Assembly (NCBI GenBank): GCA_964017045.1
Contig: OZ024794.1
Span: 51,737,608-51,801,607 of the forward strand
Source of the DNA: Omphiscola glabra
Lineage: Eukaryota > Mollusca > Gastropoda > Lymnaeidae
Direction of reading: 5' to 3'
Length of the DNA stretch: 64,000 nt
Under the pieces are notes generated by a model. It had not been told where the DNA came from. It saw only the letters and a list, made by a program, of their open reading frames with translations, and did not search any database. Below are positions 1-12,546 of the stretch, piece after piece (position 1 is the first letter of the stretch; each line of letters opens with the position of its first letter). Position numbers and translations under genes: made by a program.

Positions 1-194
1 TGCTCCCTAATGTCGGGCGAGTCTCTCAATTTCAACAACAAGCTGACTCAATGCTCTGGTTGTGGCCTCGCAAGCGGAGTGTTTTCATTGGATAACCCCA
101 CTAGAGACTTAACGTCCGGATAACACACATTTTAATGCAAATCAGTCACAGAATCGTTCCATCACACCAGCTGATGCGATTTCATTAAGCGTCG

Positions 195-364
195 GTTCAC
201 ACGATAAAATTTCATGTCAAATTGTTGTATGAACGCACTATTGTGTGCGTGGTTTCTTTTTTGGGGGAATTTGATCAAATAGTAATTTGAAAGTTGTGAC
301 AAGGCGTCATACACGAATTGCATGAAATGCTTGAAGGAAAATGTGATCGTGTGAACAGACCCTA
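195..364. mobile_element. Small non-autonomous DNA transposon (MITE-like)
   Basis: A 170-bp segment has inverted ends built on GTTCACACGAT: left end near 195-205, right end as ATCGTGTGAAC near 345-355. It is flanked by the 8-bp direct repeat AAGCGTCG (187-194 and 365-372), which fits a target-site duplication. The right terminus carries about 8 extra bases (TAGGGTCT on the complementary strand) that are missing on the left, so the left end is eroded or the TSD call is partly chance. There is no coding capacity. An 8-bp TSD would suit a hAT-type transposase, but the family is inferred only. Confidence 0.5.
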
Positions 365-372
365 AAGCGTCG

Positions 373-1854
373 TATGGCTTGATCTGATCATATCAAGTGA
401 TTCACCTACGAGATTAGATTCGTTGGACAAGATTCAGTGTGTTGCTTGGTCAAAAATTATCATCAGGCATTTTTCTGTTACCAATTTCAACCCCCGTTAC
501 AAAAAAAGACTTGGTTTGATTGGTCTTTAGATGTACGCTCAACAAATATCACAATGTTCATTTGGATCCATTACTTGTGTGGCTTTACAGTGTCTTGTTT
601 GAGAAGAGGTCGACGCCTCTAGAAATATTCTTTGGGTTTTCATTCAACGAGACACAAATTATTATTCTTTTATTATTAGATTTTCGAAATACCTACATAT
701 ATAAATATGTAGCGGAAGTGGATTTCAGAATAGTAAGCGAAAAAGATGTTACGTATATATATATATATTCAATTTTGCTTGCCTTAAATTATGCCTTAAA
801 CCTATTTTTAAATAGCTTCAATGTTAACTATCTCTATTTATTATCATAAAGATAAAACAACTCCATTTATTCATATAGAAATAAGCAACAGATTATGTTG
901 TTAAGAATACCACGAGGTGTGACGTAGTTGGAAATAAAAATATATGTAAATTGCCAAAAGGATGATCTGCCAAACCTGCACGATACGAACATAATTAACT
1001 TGTGCGGTAAAATGGCTATTTTTCTTATTAAGTTTCTCTGTCTGTTTGTTGTGGAATCTTGCATATCAATTTTGACCCGCTTCCCTCACCTGCAACTGAG
1101 CTGAAACGTTGTACACCTACCCACCCCGATAACAGTACAACTCTTCATGATCAGTAGGTCACCGGTGCCCCCCCCCCCTCTCCCGGTCACTTACCCCCGA
1201 GTGACCACTGCGGATATCCCAGGAGCGGAAAGTGATAAGGAAATCGGGCTTTCACTACAGCGTTTCCGCATGCATGGTTTCTCGTCCCAGATAACAACCA
1301 ACTATGACAAACAACATTTTTACTAGATAAAGGTCATCACTGACCTTCCACGCGTTTGTATGTCATGGCGCCACACGCTTTTTTAGGCACATGTTTCAAC
1401 CTACTACATGATCTCCTATTACATCTTACAATACTAATTAGTCCACATTTTAAAAACAAATTAAAAAATAACACGCTGTTCCAAAAATATACTACTAAGT
1501 ATAAATTTAATGTCCCGTAAAGCCATAGCGTTGTCAGAAGTTAAAAAAAGCGTGGCGTATGGGAGAATGTTAAAAATGTTTACCCTATAGAACTTCAGCA
1601 TAGCTCCCTCGGTCATAGAAACTCCTACAAAAATTGTTTTTTGTTTTTTTAAATTGTTTTGTTGATCTCATCATCTCTTGTAACTCACCAAATATGTGAT
1701 TCTTTTTTGTCCACTACTTGGACATTCTGTCCATTCACTGTATTGTTATGTTTTTAAAACATTTCCCTGGTGTTGGCGGTATTTGTGTATTAATAGTGAG
1801 GCCGTAGTTGTCGCAGGTGTTAGCAAAGCGACCAAGTATTTGCTGCGTGTTCAG
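373..1854. other. AT-rich stretch with no recognisable gene
   Basis: Several short open frames occur here, up to about 109 codons. They show no recognisable domain, no convincing splice sites and strongly AT-driven composition. A C-run at about 1169 and short (TA)n tracts near 750 are the only simple repeats. I see nothing else to annotate. Confidence 0.6.
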
Positions 1855-2412
1855 TTCTGACCTTTCCTGTTGTACCTCAGCGAAGAGAAGGTCTCTAATA
1901 AGCGTTTCTTTGTGGTACGTAATGGCTGGAAGTCTCCAAAGATTGAGCAGCGCTCTGTCTGTCCTGTAGCTTAAAGGAGTGCCGTGATTATTGTTAAGCT
2001 AAACAAAATTCAGCTGAGTACACCATGCTAAAACGTTCCCGGACTAGGACGCAGTCTTGTTTTACGCCATTATTTACGGGAAGAGCCACAGAAGCAGCTC
2101 CAAAATCCAGGATCCTAGCCATCATACCAAGAAGTCGACACGTGCAGCCAAACGTCTCCATTATATCCACTGGCCACCACTGTTGACTGAGTAAATATCT
2201 TTGGTTAGATCTCCACAGATGATGAAGAGGTCGCTGTGTTGCTCTTGGCATTTTCCCTAGAACTAACATGCAGCAAATATCAAGTAAGCTGTGCCTCGTT
2301 CTGAACGGAAGCAATACTAGCTTTCAAGGAGTAGCCCCTGTTCGAGGGGTCCATGCAGACGATTAAGTAGGATTCTGTCTAAGACCTTCCCATCTATGGA
2401 CTGGAGAGAAAT
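1855..2412 (-). pseudogene. Degraded non-LTR retrotransposon reverse transcriptase fragment
   Basis: Read on the minus strand, this stretch shows in order the hallmarks of a LINE reverse transcriptase finger/palm region. GISLQSIDGKVLDRILLNRL lies near 2412-2355 (the family usually reads GISLLSIAGKI...). A degenerate motif A block follows, then MARILDFGAAS...NNGVKQDCVLV near 2130-2040, where the family norm is GVKQGCVLAPTLF. Finally TDRALLNLWRL and LIRDLLFAE lie near 1960-1880, where the norm is LLFADD. The catalytic FADD is lost (FAE) and the pieces fall in different frames with stops, so this is dead. It shows the same motif order as the copy at 37987-39560 and is older or more decayed. It would have been a self-mobilising reverse transcriptase; the clade is not assigned. 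Confidence 0.72.
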
Positions 2413-3982
2413 GCCAAAATACAATTAAAAAATCGAGTTTTCTTTATCTCCTTCTATTATTATACCCATGATTGTGTCCGTATCCAAATTAGAGTCTAAG
2501 AATTTAATTTAGAGCATAGTTTTTTTTTAGCCTTTTTTTATTAAAAAAAATAATAATTTCGAAACATTTCCTTCAAGCATAATCTATACACATATTATAT
2601 AGAATCCGTTTTGCTGCTAAGGAGAATATTGGCTTCGACTTTATTTAGACGTAAAATACCTAAGATATAGTTTTGATCTATTTTTTTTCTCTCCTTTTAT
2701 ATCATCAATTCTTGTGATACAGCTATCAACCGCTATCGGCTCACCGAAGTTGAAAACGTCTGCTTTAGATCAAACAAAACAAACTAAGTATCAACTCTAA
2801 AACGTCAGCCTTTTGCAATTTCTCTTTTGTTTCGGATTGTGTGAAGCTTTGCTCAATTCATCTCGTGCATAATATGGGTGTTAGGTGGTTGTTATGAAAT
2901 ACTGCAGTAAGTTCTCTCCATTTAATGCACTCGTTGTGGCAGGTTATTCACTGTTGTTTTTTTTCATAACGTTTAAAATCAATTCTATCAAAATTGTTCA
3001 AATTGTTTTCGTATGATTTGTATAATATTTACCTGGTGTATTTTATGTTTTGATAAACAAGAGCATCAATTCTACCGCGACTTGCAAACTGGCGTCCAGA
3101 ATAATGTATACCTTAAATGCATGTGTTTACTATTAAAAGAAGTGATAATAATAAATTATTTCTGCAACTTAACGTCTCGCTCTTTATTTGATATCCATAC
3201 CCAGTTACCTGGAAAAATTTCCAGTAATTCATCAACGTTCGTATTACGAACTGTACTCACAAATAAAGTTATCTGAACTTACACTTACAGGAATCCATTT
3301 ATTTGACTATTTTTTTTCCTGTTAATTGGATGCATCCTTCAGATGATTAAACTTTTAAAAAAATAATTACGAAATGCTGGATAAAAGAGACCATAAATAA
3401 ATAATAAAACAACGAAGAACACACAAATTGTCAAGTTTACAAATATTTAGTTAAATTGTCTGTTACTTCCCTTTTCTAAAACAAAAGTTTGTTGTTTCCC
3501 CTTCATGTGTTTTTTTAAAAAAAAATTTAATGGCATTTTGATTGTTTACAAAGATATTTCAAAACGTTGAAAAAAAAAGAAGAAAAAACAAAACAAGGTT
3601 CATAAATTAATTTTAAAGTTTTATTTCTTGTCATGGTGAAACGGCCCTAGTTAAAGTTTAGAAATTTATCTAATAATTCGTTAAATACGTCTGAAGGTTC
3701 ATTTGTCATTTAAGATACCCCAGCGTTTTATTTTAAATTGATATTTTTTAAATCGTGTTTTGAATTTCAAATATCAACTGAAGATTTTGTTACATACAGT
3801 TTTTTTGGACAGATGCATTGTTGCCATCGACACAAACATCAATGAGTTAAGTAAAATATTCAAATTTTAGAATTTCCAGCAATGCCCCTGAATTTTAGGG
3901 CATGCATTTTGAGACGTTTAGCGCGTTCTTGTACTTAAGATCTCAGTTTTTGGATTGACTATTCGCACAAATCTCAAAATGA
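2413..3982. other. AT-rich stretch with no recognisable gene
   Basis: The sequence is AT-rich with many A and T homopolymers. An 87-codon frame at 3013-3276 has no domain signature, and its composition does not differ from its surroundings. I see no repeats with a clear period. Confidence 0.6.
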
Positions 3983-4345
3983 ACTGCTACGACAGCGGAG
4001 ACATGACATCAGCTGCCACAACAACGGAGACATGACATCAGCTGCCACAACAACGGAGACATGACATCAGCTGCCACAACAACGGAGACATGACATCAGC
4101 TGCCACAACAACGGAGACATGACATCAGCTGCCACAACAACGGAGACATGACATCAGCTGCCACAACAACGGAGACATGACATCAGCTGCCACAACAACG
4201 GAGACATGACATCAGCTGCCACAACAACGGAGACATGTCATAAACTGTCACAACAGTGTAGACATGACATCAGCTGCCACAACAGCGGAAACACAACAGC
4301 GGATTAACGCAATCAGCCACTACAACAGTGGACACATGAAATCAG
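3983..4345. repeat. Tandem array, 29-bp unit
   Basis: About eleven copies of a 29-bp unit containing GACATCAGCTGCCACAACAA. Copies between about 4001 and 4240 are essentially identical; those at both edges are diverged. That is the usual pattern when unequal exchange homogenises the centre of an array. CAGCTG (an E-box-like palindrome) recurs once per unit. Non-coding. Confidence 0.93.
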
Positions 4346-6368
4346 TGGCATATACTTTTTGGATCTTTTCAATTTTCAATTTTGTTTCTGGTTCCTGATC
4401 GTTCCCCGCAACGTTGAGGAGTCCATTTCCAATCACCGTTGTATCGAACTGAAAGTGTGTTAGGTGCTTGGCCATTTGACCATCGGGTCGAACGTCCATC
4501 TGGTCATTAAAAAGAAACAACAAAAAACAATCAGCATGAAATTTTATTTTAAAAATGTGCTATTGCTTAAGTTTTCAAAGAGGTCAATCCTGTCCAGATT
4601 AATACATATAAAACTTAAAGAAAGATCCAGAAAGTAAAAAAAAAAAAAGTTTGTGTTTTCCTTATCCGAAATGTGCCGAGATAATGTGTTAGTATCGTAA
4701 AACGACTCAGTAGATTGACAATTGGAAGAGTTTATGATGCATAATTTTTCCCGTTATGATCACCAAACGCCGGACATCATTGGGGGGAGGGGAAAAGTGT
4801 CTGAATATCATGTTCTCAGCTTTTCTTATCAGTCCAAATATTGATATAATGACAAAAAACCTTTGCAACATTGCATTAAATGTGTCTTCGTCATATTAAT
4901 AGTACAATAACAAAAAAAAATAATTAAAAAATTAAAACTGCTGCGAAGAAACGCCAACAATGAAGGGTGCAAAAATTCTACTACCATTCCATTGATCAGC
5001 TGGCGAGTCTGGCATCTCTCGACGGGTCGTAGCAAAGGCTTCAGGAATGACCGGCCTTTCCTAACGCCAATCATTTTGAGCTCATCACAGCGGATTTTTG
5101 CAGGGCTTTCGTTGACGACTTGCGACATTTTTAAATACAAAATAACCTAGCCAGAAGTCAATGTACAAAAAAAAAAAAAAAAAAAAAGAAAAAAAAACTT
5201 AAACAGTTCAGCCCTTAACTCAAGTTACTATAGTCAGGCTATCTATTAATGCATTACTTAGAAAATAAAAAAAGGTCAGCTGTATTGAACAAATTAATGT
5301 TTCTCCGAAATACAATTAGTGTGGAAAGATTAGAAACTATGTCGACTACTTTACCTAAAAAGTAAATACACATTTAAAAAAAAGAGTCTCCCAGTCCTGG
5401 CATTTTTTAAGCAGATAAGCATGTAAGTTTTTGTTCCCGCTTAGTAAGGTAAGACCCTACATTTCAATCACGAGAATTACTTTCAAAATTTCAGTTCGAG
5501 AAAAATAAAACTAAATTTAAGTTTAAATTTATGTTGCACAAGTGCGGCTACATTGTTGCAGGAAGTGACATTTATGATGCAGGTTATATTTAAAAAAAAC
5601 CAAATACGCTACGAAGCGGAACAATGTAAAGAGAACAAATCATGGCTTGTTATAAAAATGAACTTTTGGTGTGTCAGTTTATAAGTTAGAATGTAAAATT
5701 CATCGACAATATTATATTTGAAAAAAAAAAAAAAAAAAGAAAGTATGAAATGAAATAGGTCAAATTGAATAAATTTAAAAACAATGAGAATCGCCCACAT
5801 TTTGTTGTGCGGCGACAAAGAAGGGAAGTAACTAAATAAAAAAGGAGATCGGCTTTAGTTCAAGAACAGTTGTCAGACTTCCACACATTTCTTCATTTAC
5901 AATTACAGATTAATGATACAACGTTCATAATAACAAATTTCAACAAGCTGGGGCTGAGTCATTAGTCTGATTATTTAGACAATTTGGAAATTATGACTGT
6001 TACGTACCGTTATCAATATGGAGAAACTAATCTCTTATCTAAGTGTATGGCTCATTCTAAAACACTACACAACAAAAGACGATACCAAATGATAAATACA
6101 ATAACAAAGAATACGATACTCAAACCAGGGCTCATTACAATTAATACGTTTTAATACGTTAATTATAATAAATTACAAAATCAAAAGAAATATAATTAAA
6201 CTATTGACTTACAGTGTATTGGTTTAGCTGGTACCGGTACGATGTTAATAAAATACAAAGTGCAAAAGTGGTACAATGGTGAAAAGAAATCTACACAGTA
6301 AACAAAGCACTGTCTCGTAGCCAAAAATGATACACACAAGTATCTCATGATAAAATGACCTGCCTCAC
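4346..6368. other. AT-rich stretch with no recognisable gene
   Basis: Contains long A-runs (about 5167-5190, 5719-5736). Minus-strand open frames at 4829-5140 and 5609-5818 lack domains and look like chance. Nothing else is supportable. Confidence 0.55.
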
Positions 6369-6600
6369 TCAGCGCCACCATTCTCCCCCGGGTACCATTG
6401 GACTCAATGCTATTCGGAAGTCATTTTTGGTAGTTTATTTTAGTAAAACTGAAGAATTAAGATTCCAAACGTATAGTAAATTCAATTATCTTTCATTTGA
6501 TACCTCATTTGGTCTTACAAACACAACAATAATATTTTAATCGTTTTTTAATCTCAACCTCTCAATTCTGGTTCCCGTGTACCAATATCCACTTCGATTC
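6369..6600 (+). mobile_element. Palindrome-ended 0.2-kb repeat, copy 1 (forward)
   Basis: First of three copies of one element. The unit opens at CCCGGGTACCATT and closes near CTCAATTCTGGTTCCCG, so the two ends are versions of the same CCCGGGTACC/GGTACCCGGG inverted terminus. The interior includes GGTAGTTTATTTTAGTAAAA and TTTGATACCTCATTTGGTC, both found again in copies 2 (reverse) and 3. An open frame through it recurs in copy 3 only because the DNA is repeated. Family unknown; no protein signature. Confidence 0.75.
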
Positions 6601-6894
6601 CTTAATATCATTAACTTCATCAGAAAATTTCATATTTCAGTAATAAAGAAAACATTTTACAAATACAAGTGCAGACCCGTTTACCCTTACCCTTTACGCC
6701 GTAGTAACAACGTTCTTAACCCAAGACTACGTCACTACGTCGAGCATGAAAAAACCATTAGTTTTTAGAGTTTTTTCGTTTCTTTGCTTTATTAATTATT
6801 ATTTATTAGAAATAAATTAAAAATAAATATTTAAAAATTTACCGCACACACCTGTTATTTTAATTGTAACCGCCCCCCACTACCCCGCTATTTG

Positions 6895-7110
6895 ACCATG
6901 GCTTCACCAATAGGTACCCGGGTACCAGAATTGAGAGGTTGGGATTAAAAAACGATTTAAAATATTATTTTTGGGTTTGTAAGAACAAATGAGGTATCAG
7001 ATGAAAGATAATTGAATGTACTATACGTTTGTAATCTTAATTCTTTATTTTAACTAAAATAAACTACTACAAATGACATCCGAATAGCATTAGTCAAAAT
7101 GGACCCGGAC
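6895..7110 (-). mobile_element. Palindrome-ended 0.2-kb repeat, copy 2 (reverse)
   Basis: Reverse-complement copy of the element at 6369-6600. It begins with the intact double terminus GGTACCCGGGTACC at about 6913, continues through CAATTCTCAACC on the complement, and ends before GACCCGGACACGCAG. Together with copy 1 it could form a hairpin with a loop of roughly 300 bp. It abuts copy 3 directly, in opposite orientation. Confidence 0.75.
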
Positions 7111-7335
7111 ACGCAGCGCCTCCAATCGCACCCGGGTACCATTAAGCTCAATGCTATTCGAATGTCATTTGTGGTAGTTTATTTTAGTAAAACTGAAGAA
7201 TTAACATTTCAAACGTATAGTACATTCAATTATCTCTCATTTGATACCTCATTTGGTCTTACAAACCCAACAATAATATTTTTAATTTTTTTTAAAATCT
7301 TAACCTCTCAATTCTGATACCCGTGTACCTATAGC
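7111..7335 (+). mobile_element. Palindrome-ended 0.2-kb repeat, copy 3 (forward)
   Basis: Third copy, same orientation as copy 1. It starts at CACCCGGGTACCATTAAGCT and ends at GATACCCGTGTACCTATAG. Its differences from copy 1 are scattered substitutions. The forward-reverse-forward arrangement within 1 kb suggests nested or targeted insertion of one family rather than simple tandem duplication. Confidence 0.75.
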
Positions 7336-7407
7336 CATTTAGTTTGAACAAACTACATTTTTGAGAGCTGAAAACTACGCTGCCACTAACTGGGAGTAGA
7401 CAGGTCT

Positions 7408-8678
7408 GAAAGTAGATTATGTGAACACTTCACAATAAAAGTGGATTATGTGAACACTTCACAATAAAAGTGGATTATCTGAACACTTCAAAATAAAAGT
7501 GGATTATGTGAACACTTCACAATAAAAGTGGATTACCTGAACACTTCACAATAAAAGTGGATTATGTGAACACTTCACAATAAAAGTGGATTATATGAAC
7601 ACATCAAAATAAAAGTGGATTATCTGAACACTTCAAAATAAAAGTGGATTTTGTGAACACTTCCCAATAAAAGTGGATTATCTGAACACTTCACAATAAA
7701 AGTGGATTATGTGAACACTTCACAATAAAAGTGGATTATCTGAACACTTCACAATAAAAGTGGATTATGTGAACACTTCACAATAAAAGTGGATTATCTG
7801 AACACTTCACAATAAAAGTGGATTATGTGAACACTTTACAATAAAAGTGGATTTGTGAACACTTCACAATAAAAGTGGATTATCTGAACACTTCAAAATA
7901 AAAGTGGATTATCTGAACACTTCAAAATAAAAGTGGATTATGTGAACACTTCCCATTAAAAGTGGATTATCTGAACACTTCACAAAAAGGGTGGATTATG
8001 TGAACACTTCACAATAAAAGTGGATTATCTGAACACTTCAAAATAAAAGTGGATTATCTGAACACTTCACAATAAAAGTGGATTATCTGAACACTTCAAA
8101 ATAAAAGTGGATTATCTGAACACTTCAAAATAAAAGTGGATTATGTGAACACTTCCCATTAAAAGTGGATTATCTGAACACTTCACAAAAAGGGTGGATT
8201 ATGTGAACACTTCACAATAAAAGTGGATTATCTGAACACTTCACAATAAAAGTGGATTATGTGAACACTTCACAATAAAAGTGGATTATCTGAACACTTC
8301 ACAATAAAAGTGGATTATGTGAACACTTTACAATAAAAGTGGATTTGTGAACACTTCACAATAAAAGTGGATTATCTGAACACTTCAAAATAAAAGTGGA
8401 TTATCTGAACACTTCAAAATAAAAGTGGATTATGTGAACACTTCCCATTAAAAGTGGATTATCTGAACACTTCACAAAAAGGGTGGATTATGTGAACACT
8501 TCACAATAAAAGTGGATTATCTGAACACTTCAAAATAAAAGTGGATTATCTGAACACTTCAAAATAAAAGTGGATTATGTGAACACGTCCCAAAAAAGTG
8601 GATTATCTGAACACTTCAAAATAAAAGTGGATTATCTGAACACTTCACAATAAAAGTGGATTATCTGAACACTTCACA
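7408..8678. repeat. Tandem array, 29-bp unit with ~492-bp higher-order repeat
   Basis: About 44 copies of a 29-bp unit reading roughly GTGGATTAT(G/C)TGAACACTTC plus ACAATAAAA. Two marker variants recur at the same spacing. A unit with CACAAAAAGGGTGG lies at 7981 and again at 8473 (also at 8184). A shortened GGATTTGTG unit lies at 7849 and 8341. Both pairs are 492 bp apart, about 17 units, so a block of the array has itself been duplicated. Non-coding. Confidence 0.94.
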
Positions 8679-8892
8679 TCTCCTGTATTGATATAAACAG
8701 CAATACTCAACCTCATTTCATAAAAAAAATTATTTCGGGATGAATATCAGAGCCACCAACGCGCTGATTTAATCTTCTCTTGCCAAAATATGGGAAGGAG
8801 CGCCCCTGATGGACTATCGATAAAGTGTCTGCCTGTATCGCCTTTAGTGCACAAGTCAAAGATCATCGTTCACATAGCTCTACTAAGAGTGC

Positions 8893-11800
8893 AAGTCTTG
8901 CTTTAGTTAGCTTACATCTACTAGTTGTACAAGGTCTTGCTTTAGTTAGCTTACATCTACTAGGTGTACAAGGTCTTGCTTTAGTTAGCTTACATCTACT
9001 AGTTGTACAAGGTCTTGCTTTAGTTAGCTTACATCTACTAGGTGTACACGGTCTTGCTTTAGTTAGCTTACATCTACTAGGTGTACACGGTCTTGTTTTA
9101 GTTAGCTTACATCTACTAGGTGTACAAGGTCTTGCTTTAGTTAGCTTACATCTACTAGGTGTACAAGGTCTTGCTTTAGTTAGCTTACATCTACTAGTTG
9201 TACAAGGTCTTGCTTTAGTTAGCTTACATCTACTTGGTGTACACGGTCTTGCTTTACTTAGCTTACATCTACTAGGTGTACACGGTCTTGTTTTAGTTAG
9301 CTTACATCTACTAGGTGTACACGGTCTTGCTTTAGTTAGCTTACATCTACTAGGTGTACAAGGTCTTGCTTTAGTTAGCTTACATCTACTAGTTGTATAA
9401 GGTCTTGCTATAGTTAGCTTACATCTACTACTTGTACAAGGTCTTGCTTTAGTTAGCTTACATCTACTAGTTGTACAAGGTCTTGCTTTAGTTAGCTTAC
9501 ATCTACTAGTTGTATAAGGTCTTGCTTTAGTTAGCTTACATCTACTAGTTGTACACGGTCTTGCTTTAGTTAGCTTACATCTACTAGTTGTACAAGGTCT
9601 TGTCTTAGTTAGCTTACATCTACTAGTTGTACAAGGTCTTGCTTTAATTAGCTAACATCTACTAGGGTAACAAGGCCATACTTTAGTTAGCTTACATCTA
9701 CTAGGGTTACAAGGCCATACTTTTGTTAGCTTACATCTACTAGGGCTACAAGGCCATACTTTAGTTAGCTTATATCTACTAGGTTTACAAGGCCATACTT
9801 TAGTTAGCTTACATCTGCAAGGGTAACAAGGCCTTGCTTTAATTAGTTTACATCTACTAGGGTTACAAGGCCATACTTTAGTTAGCTTACATCTACTAGG
9901 GTTACAAGGCCATACTTTAGTTAGCTTACATCTACTAGGGTTACAAGGCCATACTTTAGTTAGCTTACATCTACTAGGGTTACAAGGCCATACTTTAGTT
10001 AGATTACATCTACTATGGTTACAAGGCCATACTTTAGTTAGCTTACATCTACTATGGTTACAAGGTCTTGCTTTAGTTAGCTTACATCTACTATGGTTAC
10101 AAGGTCTTGCTTTAGTTAGCTTACATCTACTATGGTTACAAGGTCTTGCTTGGTTAGCTTACATCTACTAGGGTAACAAGATTATACTTTAGTTAGCTTA
10201 CATCTACTAGGGTAACAAGGCCATACTTTAGTTAGCTTACATCTACTAGAGTAACAAGGTCATACTTTAGTTAGATTACATCTACTAGGGTTACAAGGCC
10301 ATACTTTAGTTAGCTTAAATCTACTATGGTTACAAGGTCATACTTTAGTTAGCTTACATCTACTAGGGTTACAAGGCCATACTTTAGTTAGCTTACATCT
10401 ACTATGGTTACAAGGCCATACTTTAGTTAGCTTACATCTACTAGTTGTATAAGGTCTTGCTTTAGTTAGCTTACATCTACTAGTTGTACACGGTCTTGCT
10501 TTAGTTAGCTTACATCTACTAGTTGTACAAGGTCTTGTCTTAGTTAGCTTACATCTACTAGTTGTACAAGGTCTTGCTTTAATTAGCTAACATCTACTAG
10601 GGTAACAAGGCCATACTTTAGTTAGCTTACATCTACTAGGGTTACAAGGCCATACTTTTGTTAGCTTACATCTACTAGGGCTACAAGGCCATACTTTAGT
10701 TAGCTTATATCTACTAGGTTTACAAGGCCATACTTTAGTTAGCTTACATCTGCAAGGGTAACAAGGCCTTGCTTTAATTAGTTTACATCTACTAGGGTTA
10801 CAAGGCCATACTTTAGTTAGCTTACATCTACTAGGGTTACAAGGCCATACTTTAGTTAGCTTACATCTACTAGGGTTACAAGGCCATACTTTAGTTAGCT
10901 TACATCTACTAGGGTTACAAGGCCATACTTTAGTTAGATTACATCTACTATGGTTACAAGGCCATACTTTAGTTAGCTTACATCTACTATGGTTACAAGG
11001 TCTTGCTTTAGTTAGCTTACATCTACTATGGTTACAAGGTCTTGCTTTAGTTAGCTTACATCTACTATGGTTACAAGGTCTTGCTTGGTTAGCTTACATC
11101 TACTAGGGTAACAAGATTATACTTTAGTTAGCTTACATCTACTAGGGTAACAAGGCCATACTTTAGTTAGCTTACATCTACTAGAGTAACAAGGTCATAC
11201 TTTAGTTAGATTACATCTACTAGGGTTACAAGGCCATACTTTAGTTAGCTTAAATCTACTATGGTTACAAGGTCATACTTTAGTTAGCTTACATCTACTA
11301 GGGTTACAAGGCCATACTTTAGTTAGCTTACATCTACTATGGTTACAAGGCCATACTTTAGTTAGCTTACATCTACTATGGTTACAAGGTCTTGCTTTAG
11401 TTAGCTTACATCTAATATGGTTACAAGGTCTTGCTTGTTTAGCTTACATCTACTAGGGTAACAAGGTTATACTTTAGTTAGCTTACATCTACTAGAGTAA
11501 CAAGGTCATACTTTAGTTAGATTACATCTACTAGGGTTACAAGGCCATACTTTAGTTAGCTTACATCTACTAGGGTTACAAGGCCATACTTTAGTTAGCT
11601 TACATCTAATATGGTTACAAGGCCATACTTTAGTTAGCTTACATCTACTATGGTTACAAGGTCTTGCTTTAGTTAGCTTACATCTAGTATGGTTACAAGG
11701 TCTTGCTTTGTTAGCTTACATCTACTAGGGTAACAAGGCCATACTTTAGTTAGCTTACATCTACTAGAGTAACAAGGTCATACTTTAGTTAGATTACATC

Positions 11801-11999
11801 TACTAGGGTTACAAGGCCATACTTTAGTTAGCTTAAATCTACTATGGTTACAAGGTCATACTTTAGTTAGCTTACATCTACTATGGTTACAAGGCCATGC
11901 TTTAGCTAGCCTACTTCTACTAGGATTACAAGGCCATGCTTTAGTTAGCTTACATCTACTAGGATTACAAGGCCATGCTTTAGTTAGCTTACATCTATT
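8893..11999. repeat. Large tandem array, 39-bp unit with ~935-bp internal duplication
   Basis: About 79 copies of a 39-bp unit built on TTTAGTTAGCTTACATCTAC. Two main subtypes alternate in blocks: one ends GTGTACAAGGTCTTGC, the other GGTTACAAGGCCATAC. The variant run starting at TGTATAAGGT recurs at 9511 and 10446, with the same order of subtypes after each, showing a block duplication of about 24 units. Because 39 is a multiple of three, a 191-codon frame (8825-9400) reads through as a 13-residue LVSLHLLGVQGLA repeat. That is best explained as a by-product of the period, not as a gene. Confidence 0.95.
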
Positions 12000-12546
12000 T
12001 AAAAATAACGTGTTGTTTTAACAATCAGGAACGATATTAAAAAAAAAAAGACCTCAGTGAACTCACGAACAAGATTGAACGCTCCACTCTTTTAGACCTA
12101 TTAAATTAAATGTCTTGTCTGCCTAGAGTAAAATAAAGTGGCCAATATAACTATCCCCCAATATGCTGATAAAAGAAAATCAATAAAGCCGTATTTTCCA
12201 AATAATTCTCCGCCAACTTCCCGCGACGAAAAAATCTCTACAGTTTACACCGCGAGGAGTGTCCACCAAAATCAAAGAGTGGGTTAAGCTATATAAAACA
12301 TATTAAGGAAAAATTAATCCTTGAAATTTTATTAGTTTCATTCCGACTAGATTTTAAATTCTTTTAAGATAGATAGAACGCGTCCCATGTATGCTAACAT
12401 ATTATGTACTGAAAAGTCATAAAGTTTATTAAAAAAATGTATTTAAAGCTTTAACAGGCACCGGTGTATTAGAAAATGTTTACACGACAAAATGTTTTAC
12501 TCAAAAATGTGTATAAAAATGATTTTAAAGGTTATATTTAACACAG
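12000..12546. other. Unique AT-rich spacer
   Basis: No open frame with a domain and no periodicity. It separates the 39-bp and 24-bp arrays. Confidence 0.6.

Noticed and set aside
3983..4345. CRISPR-like regular repeats here and in the other arrays
   Set aside because: Units are contiguous with no unique spacers, and there are no cas genes; the sequence is eukaryotic.
8825..9400. 191-codon LVSLHLLGVQG repeat frame, superficially leucine-rich-repeat-like
   Set aside because: Period 13, not the 20-29 of LRR proteins; it lacks the LxxLxLxxN pattern and is explained by 39-bp satellite units.
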